This document shows positions 1 to 5,407 of a stretch of 5,407 nucleotides of DNA, in pieces. Made by a program: the position numbers and the translations under genes. The stretch's first letter is position 1. Each line of letters begins with the position of its first letter. The notes beneath the pieces are model-generated. The model did not search any database and was not told where the DNA came from. It saw nothing but the letters and a program-made list of their open reading frames with translations. Source of the DNA: Pseudomonadota bacterium (GTDB lineage Bacteria > Pseudomonadota > Alphaproteobacteria > Caulobacterales > Aquidulcibacteraceae). Location: the NCBI GenBank assembly GCA_023461135.1, contig JAEWNX010000024.1:1-5407 (forward strand), in the 5' to 3' direction.

Positions 1-998
1 TCCATCACGCGCGCCGAGCCTGCATACGGAGATGTCGCCGGTACGCGGGACAGCGCGGCGCGTGCGAGATCGGAATGTCCCAGCGCGGCCTGCACCTGCG
101 CGAACAGAATGTGCGCGTCATCGAGGCCGGGATCGAGCATGAGAGCCAGCGTAAGCGTGGCGAGCGCGTTGGTCGCGTCGCTCTCCTGTTGGAAGATGGC
201 GGCGAGCCCGTAAAGCCCGACAGCGGCGCCGCGGGCGGTCGTGATGCGCTGCGTTTCGATCGGCTGGCCGGAAGCCAAGCGCGCGCGCGCAGCGGCGAGT
301 GCGGGGTTGGAGGCGTACGCGTCTTGCTGCAAGACGGCGATCGCCTCATCGCGGCGTCCGGCGCGCGCGAGCAAGTCGGCTTGACGTTGCACCGCCGGCG
401 GCAGGAACATGCCTGCGTCCCCTGCTGCGGCGTACATGGCGAGCGCTTCCTCGTTGCGGCCCGCATGATCGAGGGCCATCGCCTGCTGATAGGCGAACAA
501 GCCGCCATAGGGGCGGATCGACGCGAGCGGCGCGAGATCTGCGATCACCTGATCGACGCGGCCGGTGTCGGATTGCGCCCAGACAAGCATCATGCGTGCG
601 ACGAGTTCTTCGGCGGCCGCGCCCTCGAGGCGCATCAGTTCGTCCGAGGCCGCGCCGTTGCGCCCAGCGGCAAGATAATCGGCCGCGCGGACGAGGTAAG
701 CGTAGGCGGGCGCGTCCTCGCGCGGCGCCATTCGGGCGGCTTGCCGGGCGCGCGCTGCATCGCCCGAGGCGAGCGATGCAGTCACCGCGCCGTTCAGCAA
801 CGCGTCGTTGCGCGGCTCACGCCGCAACGCCGCAAAATACCGGTCCGTCGCCGCGGCGTGATCGAGGCGAAGGTTGGCGAGCCGGCCAACGAGATGATCG
901 GCGTAAGAGTCCGCTGCGCGCGGCTCCGGCGACACCGTTGCGCATGCCGCGATCAGAAGGCACGCCGCGGCGATAGCCAGCCGCGCGCGGCGCGTCAC
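1..998 (-). CDS. TPR-repeat lipoprotein, 3' end beyond window
   Basis: This is the first 332 residues of a tetratricopeptide-rich protein whose C-terminus lies left of the window. The start is GTG at 998: it overlaps the upstream stop (995-997) as GTGA, a GGGA ribosome site lies at 1005-1008 with 6 nt spacing, and the next in-frame Met is residue 90. The N-terminus is a basic stretch, a hydrophobic run and a lipobox (IAA-C, Cys19), so a lipoprotein is predicted. Ala at +2 favours outer-membrane sorting. Degenerate TPR helices follow, for example residues 34-63 (ending in REPRN), 97-125, 168-195, 204-224 and 276-311. I recall alphaproteobacterial TPR proteins of about 550-600 residues beside ETF-QO genes with the same opening (a GR..., then a DP/EP..N.LL block) and a later 'GLYGLA' segment; this copy matches that plan. 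It is translationally coupled to the preceding TPR gene and related to it. Role unknown; a scaffold for protein-protein contacts is an inference. Confidence 0.85.
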   Translation of the reverse strand, partial: MTRRARLAIAAACLLIAACATVSPEPRAADSYADHLVGRLANLRLDHAAATDRYFAALRREPRNDALLNGAVTASLASGDAARARQAARMAPREDAPAYAYLVRAADYLAAGRNGAASDELMRLEGAAAEELVARMMLVWAQSDTGRVDQVIADLAPLASIRPYGGLFAYQQAMALDHAGRNEEALAMYAAAGDAGMFLPPAVQRQADLLARAGRRDEAIAVLQQDAYASNPALAAARARLASGQPIETQRITTARGAAVGLYGLAAIFQQESDATNALATLTLALMLDPGLDDAHILFAQVQAALGHSDLARAALSRVPATSPYAGSARVM

Positions 999-2920
999 AA
1001 CTCTTCCCGTTGCGCCGGTCCTTGCGGCAGGTCGACGCGCGGCAGGTCACGGCGGCGCGGCGCGGACTCGCTCGGCCCCCGCCGCACTTTCTGTTCCAGC
1101 GAGCGGCGGCGGAGCGCGTCCGGATCGGCGTCGAGCGCGCGGCGCCAAACATCGCGCGCTTCATCGCGGCGATCGAGGCGCCAATAGACGTCGCCGAGGT
1201 GATCGAGGATTTCTGCGTTGGGATCGGCGACCGACAGATCGTTCGCCCGCTCGATCAGCGCACGCGCTTGGTCGAAGTGGCCGTAAAGATAGTAGGCCCA
1301 GCCCAAGCTATCGACGACCGCATAGTCCTGCTGACCGAAATTGAAGCCGCGCCACAACAGGCGATAGCCCTCCTCCAAGCCTTCGGGACGCTGGATCAGC
1401 GCATAGCCAAGCGCGTTGAGCCGGATCACCGAGTCCGGCTGCTCCGCAAACAAACCGCGCGCGACCCGGATGCCGTCGCTCCACGCCTGCGGATCGTCCA
1501 TCAGGATCGACACGTACAAGAGGCGCGTATCGACGCTTTGGTCGATCTCGTAAGCCGCGCGCATGTCGGCGGTCGCCGCCTGAATGTTGCCCGCATAGCG
1601 GTGCGCATAGGCGCGCCACCCGAGCACGTCGGCGCGGTCCTTCGGCGCCTGCACCATGGACAGGGCTTGCGAGTACGCGGAGATCGCCTGATCCGAGCGT
1701 TGCGCACGGCGGTACACATCGCCCGCCGCCGCGATCACGGACCAGCGTTCGCCCGCCTGCTGTTGCGCCCGCTGTGCGGTCGCGACCGCCTCGCTGTGCT
1801 GACCGCGCTCGATTTGGATGCCCGCGCGCAAGATCTCAGCCTCCGCCGCGAAAGGGCTGTCGCTCGGCATTTGCGCGACAATGCGTTCGGCGCCGCCTTC
1901 ACCGCCGGCGTCAAGCACTTGCTGCGCCGCATAGAGGCGCCAGTCGCCGGCATCGGGCGCCAGCAAAAGCCCGATTTGCAGCAGCGCCGTCCCCGAGGTG
2001 GAGGCGAGACCGGCTCGCGGATCCTGGGAGGAGAGAATGCCCGCGAGCATTTCTGTCTGCGTGAGGAACTCGGATAGAAAAATCATCCATCGCCCGGCCG
2101 CACTCTTTGCGTTCAGCGCCGCCTCGAAGGGCTGCTGGCCGGCTTCGAGGCGGCGAAGGTTCTCGCGCACATCGGCCGAGCGCGGCGCGAACTCTTCGAC
2201 GATGCCGTAATAGCGGCGCGCTTCGGCGGCGTTGCCGAGGCGATGCTGGACGAGCGCGGCGCGATAGATGGCGTGGGTCACGCGCGTGGCGCTGAGCGCA
2301 CGGTCGAACTCTTCGGCCGTTTGCGGCTCGGCGTCGCCAGGCGGGGTGAGATCGAGCCGCTCGGCCATCTGCGAATAGACGGCGGCGGCCTCGTTAAGCC
2401 GGCCCGCGGATTCGAACAACAGCGCCCGCGCCACCTCCGGCAAGGGCGCGGGAAGATTGTCGCCGCCCGAATCGATGCGCTCGACGGCGCGGTCCACCTG
2501 CCCCTCGGCGGCCAGCAAGAAGGGCTCCAGCATGTCGGCGACGCCGCCCTGCAAACCGCCAGGGGCGTTCGTCAAAGTCGCGCGCGCTTCGGGCAACCGG
2601 CCCGCGGCGAAATCGTCTGCGAACACCGCCACCGACCAGAACGCGGCCTGTTCTCCCTCGCCGCTCGCCAGCAACCGCCGGCCCTCGCGGATGAGATAAT
2701 CGATGTCGGCCTCAAGCAGCGCCGCCGACGGGTCCTGGTAGCTGCGATCGGGCGCCGCGTTCGGCGGAGAGGTGACGCGCAGCTCCTGGGCAGGCTCAAC
2801 GCCCGACTGGACGACGGTCTGCTGGATGCGGCCCTCATCCTTGTTGTCTTGTGCGACGGCCGGCGCGGCCATCCCCGCACTCAGTGCCGCTATGCTCGCC
2901 GCCAGGAGGGCCCAACGCAT
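995..2920 (-). CDS. exported TPR-repeat protein (641 aa)
   Basis: Complete 641-residue protein. The ATG at 2918-2920 is preceded by AAAGGA (2928-2933) at 7 nt spacing. A Sec signal peptide is visible (residues 1-23, cleavage after AVA, mature start QDNKDEG). There is no lipobox, so a soluble periplasmic protein is expected. Residues 24-70 look unstructured. TPR-like helix pairs occur at about 94-120, 162-190, 214-247, 392-424, 428-461, 534-566 and 569-602. The best are the last two, with DSLGWAYY (537-544) and LDHLGDVYW (572-580), which match the conserved C-terminal end of alphaproteobacterial TPR proteins found near ETF-QO. Residues 501-508 (LNALGYAL) correspond to the LNYLGY segment of that family. 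The tail (about 612-641) is rich in Arg, Pro and Glu and probably disordered. No catalytic motif is visible. It lies 37 bp downstream of ETF-QO and overlaps the next TPR gene by 4 bp, so a three-gene operon is likely. Function unknown. Confidence 0.93.
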   Translation of the reverse strand: MRWALLAASIAALSAGMAAPAVAQDNKDEGRIQQTVVQSGVEPAQELRVTSPPNAAPDRSYQDPSAALLEADIDYLIREGRRLLASGEGEQAAFWSVAVFADDFAAGRLPEARATLTNAPGGLQGGVADMLEPFLLAAEGQVDRAVERIDSGGDNLPAPLPEVARALLFESAGRLNEAAAVYSQMAERLDLTPPGDAEPQTAEEFDRALSATRVTHAIYRAALVQHRLGNAAEARRYYGIVEEFAPRSADVRENLRRLEAGQQPFEAALNAKSAAGRWMIFLSEFLTQTEMLAGILSSQDPRAGLASTSGTALLQIGLLLAPDAGDWRLYAAQQVLDAGGEGGAERIVAQMPSDSPFAAEAEILRAGIQIERGQHSEAVATAQRAQQQAGERWSVIAAAGDVYRRAQRSDQAISAYSQALSMVQAPKDRADVLGWRAYAHRYAGNIQAATADMRAAYEIDQSVDTRLLYVSILMDDPQAWSDGIRVARGLFAEQPDSVIRLNALGYALIQRPEGLEEGYRLLWRGFNFGQQDYAVVDSLGWAYYLYGHFDQARALIERANDLSVADPNAEILDHLGDVYWRLDRRDEARDVWRRALDADPDALRRRSLEQKVRRGPSESAPRRRDLPRVDLPQGPAQREEL

Positions 2921-2935
2921 CGTTTCGTCCTTTCA

Positions 2936-2949
2936 CCCGCTTCGGCGGG
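2936..2949 (-). other. small intergenic hairpin between etfQO and TPR gene
   Basis: In the leftward transcript the sequence CCCGC-CGAA-GCGGG forms a perfect 5-bp GC stem with a 4-nt loop. It starts 8 nt after the oxidoreductase TAA and ends 2 nt before the AAAGGA ribosome site of the TPR gene. There is no U-run after it, so it is not a standard intrinsic terminator. It may stabilise the upstream message end or modulate translation of the TPR gene, or it may be chance in GC-rich DNA. Confidence 0.4.
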
Positions 2950-2957
2950 ACAACGGC

Positions 2958-4634
2958 TTAGAGGTTGGCGTAGTTCGGCCCGCCGCCGCCTTCGGGCGTC
3001 ACCCAATCTATATTCTGGCTCGGGTCCTTGATGTCGCACGTTTTGCAGTGAACGCAGTTCTGCGCGTTGATCTGAAAACGTGGGTTGTTCCCGGCTTCGT
3101 CGTACAGCACCTCATACACGCCAGCCGGGCAATATCGTGTCGCAGGCTCGGCGTATTCAGGAAGGTTTACCCTGATCGGCACTGACGGGTCCCGCAAAAC
3201 GAGATGAACGGGCTGATCTTCCTCATGGTTGGTGTTGGAGAGGTAAACCGAGGAGAGCTTGTCGAAGGTGAGCACCCCATCGGGCTTGGGATAGACGATC
3301 GGCTTGTACTTGCTCGCCTTCTCGGTGGCCTCTGCATCGGACTTGCCGTGCGTCAGCGTACCCAGGAATGAAAAGCCTCCGAGCAGCGTGGTCGTCCACA
3401 TGTCGAACATGCCGGCGACGCCGCCCCAGAACGTGCCGAGCCGGGAGAGCAAGGGCTTCGCGTTGCGGACGCGGTAGAGATCTTTGTAGATCGAGCTGTC
3501 GATGTAGAATTCCTCGTACTCTTCCAGCGTGTCGCGCTGACGCCCTTCCTTTAGCGCATCGAACGCCGCTTCGGCCGCAAGCATGCCGGATTTCATCGCA
3601 TTGTGGCTGCCCTTGATGCGCGGCACGTTCACGAAGCCGGCGCAGCACCCAATCAGCGCCCCGCCGGGGAAGGCCAGCTTCGGCACCGATTGAAAGCCGC
3701 CTTCGGTAATCGCGCGCGCGCCGTAAGCGATGCGCTTGCCGCCTCTAAGATACTGCGCAATCTCGGGATGCAGCTTGTGCTGCTGGAAGATGTCGAACGG
3801 CGAGAGGTACGGGTTCTTGTAATTGAGGTGCACCACGAAGCCGACCGACACCAGCCGCTCGCCCCAATGGTACATGAACGAGCCGCCGCCCGTGTCATCC
3901 TCGAGCGGCCAGCCGACCGAGTGCAGGACGAGACCGGGCTTGTGTTGCTCAGCCGGGATTTCCCAGAGTTCCTTGATGCCGATGCCGAACTTCTGCGGAC
4001 CGCACTTCGCGCGCAACTGATAGCGCTTGTTCAGCACTTTCGTCAGCGAGCCGTGCGCGCCTTCGGCGAGGAACACATACTTGCCGTGCAACTCCATGCC
4101 GGGCTGGAAATCGGGCTTTTTCTCGCCGTTGCGGCCGATGCCGAACACGCCCGCGACCACACCCTTGAGCGCGCCGCTTTCGTCGAACAGCGGCGCCGAC
4201 GCCGCAAAGCCCGGATACACTTCAACGCCGAGCGCCTCGGCCTGAGCCGCGATCCATTTCGTCAGGTTCGAGAGTGAGCCGATATAGTTGCCGTGATTGT
4301 TGAACAACGTGGGCATCAGGAACATCGGCAGCGACACCGCGCCGGCGGGCCCGAGAATCTTGAATTGATCTCGAACGACAGGAGTATCGAGCGGTGCGCC
4401 CTTCTCTTTCCAATCTGGAATAAGTTCGTTGAGTGAGCACGGATCGATCACGGCGCCCGAGAGAATGTGCGCGCCTACTTCACCGCCCTTCTCCAGCACG
4501 GCGACGGAGATGTCCGAGCCCGCTTCGGCCGCAAGCTGCTTCAACCGGATCGCGGCGGAGAGGCCGGCCACGCCGGCGCCGACGATCACGACATCGTATT
4601 CCATCGAATCGCGCGCGAGCGGTTGTTCCGCCAT
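2958..4634 (-). CDS. etfQO: electron transfer flavoprotein-ubiquinone oxidoreductase
   Basis: A full-length 558-residue ETF:ubiquinone oxidoreductase. It takes electrons from reduced ETF (fed by acyl-CoA and amino-acid dehydrogenases) and passes them through FAD and one [4Fe-4S] cluster to ubiquinone, at the cytoplasmic face of the inner membrane. Residues 15-29 hold the Rossmann FAD motif (VVIVGAGVAGL), followed by LEKG at 47-50. A second FAD segment is at 325-356 (GALIGCC, KGSHNAMKSG). A hydrophobic, aromatic stretch at about 401-427 fits the membrane-dipping part. The C-terminal ferredoxin-like domain carries the cluster ligands Cys502, Cys527, Cys530 and Cys533, with the 25-3-3 spacing known for this family. 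Nothing is missing and the length is normal. Start: ATG at 4632-4634 with GAAGGGA at 4639-4645 just upstream; Met11 is a weaker alternative because alphaproteobacterial members usually have about ten residues before the EYDVVIVG strand. No etfA or etfB is in the window. First gene of a probable operon with the TPR genes. Confidence 0.98.
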   Translation of the reverse strand: MAEQPLARDSMEYDVVIVGAGVAGLSAAIRLKQLAAEAGSDISVAVLEKGGEVGAHILSGAVIDPCSLNELIPDWKEKGAPLDTPVVRDQFKILGPAGAVSLPMFLMPTLFNNHGNYIGSLSNLTKWIAAQAEALGVEVYPGFAASAPLFDESGALKGVVAGVFGIGRNGEKKPDFQPGMELHGKYVFLAEGAHGSLTKVLNKRYQLRAKCGPQKFGIGIKELWEIPAEQHKPGLVLHSVGWPLEDDTGGGSFMYHWGERLVSVGFVVHLNYKNPYLSPFDIFQQHKLHPEIAQYLRGGKRIAYGARAITEGGFQSVPKLAFPGGALIGCCAGFVNVPRIKGSHNAMKSGMLAAEAAFDALKEGRQRDTLEEYEEFYIDSSIYKDLYRVRNAKPLLSRLGTFWGGVAGMFDMWTTTLLGGFSFLGTLTHGKSDAEATEKASKYKPIVYPKPDGVLTFDKLSSVYLSNTNHEEDQPVHLVLRDPSVPIRVNLPEYAEPATRYCPAGVYEVLYDEAGNNPRFQINAQNCVHCKTCDIKDPSQNIDWVTPEGGGGPNYANL

Positions 4635-4750
4635 GACATCCCTTCACGTGTTCGCGGGCGTTTATCAAAGGCGCGGCGGCTGGGTGCAAGGCGCCCCACA
4701 GGTGTTTGGGACGCTTTGTCGATTCGTCCGAGTCCGTGCAGAGTGTGCGC
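4635..4750. promoter_or_regulatory. divergent intergenic region with two close GANTC sites
   Basis: This 116-bp stretch separates the start codons of the oxidoreductase (leftward) and the glycosylase (rightward), so it must hold both promoters. A candidate leftward promoter is listed separately; I see no convincing rightward -35/-10 pair. Two GANTC sequences, GATTC at 4721-4725 and GAGTC at 4730-4734, lie 17-30 bp before the glycosylase GTG. GANTC is the target of the CcrM adenine methyltransferase in many alphaproteobacteria. No TTAA-N7-TTAA CtrA-type site was found. Confidence 0.6.
4661..4689 (-). promoter_or_regulatory. possible sigma-70-type promoter for the etfQO operon
   Basis: On the minus strand TTGCAC (4684-4689) is followed after exactly 17 nt by GATAAA (4661-4666). 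These match the -35 and -10 consensus at 3/6 and 4/6 positions. A start near 4654 would give a leader of about 20 nt containing the GAAGGGA ribosome site. The spacing and placement are good but the hexamers are imperfect, and this GC-rich group often uses divergent promoter sequences, so the call is tentative. Confidence 0.35.
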
Positions 4751-5407
4751 GTGAACGTTGACGCCGCCCCGCAGAACGCCGCGCGTGCGCTGCTCGCCTT
4801 CTGGCGGGCCGCGGGCGTGGACATGGATGGAGCGGAAGCCGTTTACGCAGCGGCGCCGGCAAGGGCGGCGAACACACCCGCGCCGGCGGCGCGAGACCCC
4901 GTCGCCAGGCCGGATCTCGGGACCAAGCCCGCGGCGAAGCCACGGCTGCGGCCGAGCCCAACGTCACCGGTCGATAACGCCCGCGCTTTGGCCGCCGCGG
5001 CTCATTCCGTGGCCGAGCTGCGCGCGGCCGTGGAGGGCTTCCAGGGCTGTGCGCTCAAGGGCACCGCCCGGAACACCTGCTTTGCGGACGGCGTCGACGA
5101 CGCCCCTGTGCTGATCATCGGCGAGGCCCCCGGCAAGGACGAGGACGAGCAAGGCAAGCCCTTCGTCGGGCGCTCCGGCCAGTTGCTCGACCGGATGCTG
5201 GCCCAGATCGGCCTCAGCCGGAAAGAGAACGTGTTGATTTCTAACACGATTTACTGGCGTCCACCCGGTAACCGCGATCCGACGCAGGGAGAGATCGTCG
5301 CCTGCCTGCCATTCGTGGAGCGCCTCATCGAGCTGAAACAGCCCCGGCTGCTCGTCCTCACCGGCAAGGCCGCCGCGCACACCGTCCTGAAGCGCGAGGA
5401 CGGGGTG
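4751..5407 (+). CDS. uracil-DNA glycosylase, family-4-like, 3' end beyond window
   Basis: The first 219 residues of a uracil-DNA glycosylase, open at the right edge. The enzyme removes uracil from DNA to start base-excision repair. Residues 8-33 form a short helical N-terminus ([12 protein letters not shown]) and about 34-75 an Ala/Pro/Arg-rich linker. The core then follows: GC...FADG at 99-114, active-site motif 1 GEAPG at 124-128 with [15 protein letters not shown] to 150, and [10 protein letters not shown] at 166-175. [12 protein letters not shown] (184-195) and LVLTGKAAA (201-209) come next. The second active-site motif (HPS-type) would lie beyond the window. Of the four cluster cysteines of classical family 4, only Cys100 and Cys185 are in place; the other two positions are Lys103 and Trp169. 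Start: I chose GTG at 4751, because the protein N-terminus resembles relatives from there and a weak AGAG lies 8 nt upstream. In-frame GTGs at 4745 and 4736 are possible; the first ATG (4823) would cut the N-terminal helix. Divergent from ETF-QO. Confidence 0.9.
   Translation, partial: MNVDAAPQNAARALLAFWRAAGVDMDGAEAVYAAAPARAANTPAPAARDPVARPDLGTKPAAKPRLRPSPTSPVDNARALAAAAHSVAELRAAVEGFQGCALKGTARNTCFADGVDDAPVLIIGEAPGKDEDEQGKPFVGRSGQLLDRMLAQIGLSRKENVLISNTIYWRPPGNRDPTQGEIVACLPFVERLIELKQPRLLVLTGKAAAHTVLKREDGV

Noticed and set aside
279..290. (GC)6 alternating run, possible Z-DNA or slippage site
   Set aside because: It lies in coding sequence and encodes an ordinary Ala/Arg helix segment; short GC runs are common in this composition.
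5..508. Leftward 167-codon frame at the left end
   Set aside because: Ser/Arg/Pro-rich translation typical of an out-of-frame reading; the true leftward frame here is the TPR lipoprotein that starts at 998.
75..1187. Long rightward open frame antisense to the TPR genes
   Set aside because: Its translation is Arg/Gly/Ala-rich with no recognisable domain, and it mirrors the codon pattern of the leftward lipoprotein gene, which has a signal, TPR helices and a coupled start. Long antisense frames are expected at this GC content.
1010..2077. Rightward 355-codon frame opposite the 641-residue TPR gene
   Set aside because: No motif, low-complexity composition and no ribosome site noted; the opposite strand carries a well-supported protein. 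The same holds for the rightward frame at 2243-3031.
3603..4277. Rightward 224-codon frame inside the oxidoreductase gene
   Set aside because: It lies wholly antisense to a conserved, complete ETF-QO and shows no protein-family features.
4964..5380. Leftward 138-codon frame opposite the glycosylase
   Set aside because: It is antisense to conserved glycosylase motifs (GEAPG, RPPGNR) and has no recognisable features of its own.

Overview
The window is GC-rich DNA with chromosomal, housekeeping-type gene content. It most likely comes from an alphaproteobacterium. The protein features point that way: an alphaproteobacterial-type ETF:ubiquinone oxidoreductase, TPR proteins of a style common next to that gene in this class, and a family-4-like uracil-DNA glycosylase with the motif variant I associate with alphaproteobacteria. 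Caulobacterales/Hyphomonadaceae is a reasonable but unproven guess.

Layout from right to left. A divergent intergenic region (about 4635-4750) separates two transcription units. Rightward runs a uracil-DNA glycosylase gene with a non-ATG start, cut off by the right edge. Leftward runs a three-gene cluster: ETF:ubiquinone oxidoreductase (4634-2958), then, after 37 bp holding a small hairpin and a good ribosome binding site, an exported 641-residue TPR protein (2920-995). A second TPR protein follows, a predicted lipoprotein that starts with GTG at 998. Its start overlaps the previous stop by 4 bp (GTGA), and it runs off the left edge. Coding density is near complete. I see no tRNA, rRNA, CRISPR, insertion sequence, phage gene or attachment site.

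How the genes relate: the oxidoreductase passes electrons from reduced electron transfer flavoprotein (fatty-acid and amino-acid dehydrogenation) to ubiquinone at the inner membrane. The two TPR proteins carry export signals and so should act in the periplasm or at the outer membrane; nothing in them indicates an enzyme. By hand alignment they are distant paralogs in tandem, which is the most interesting structural point here. The second notable point is that the glycosylase keeps the family-4 motifs but lacks two of the four cysteines that hold the iron-sulfur cluster in classical family 4 enzymes. I found no convincing sign of a wholly new system.
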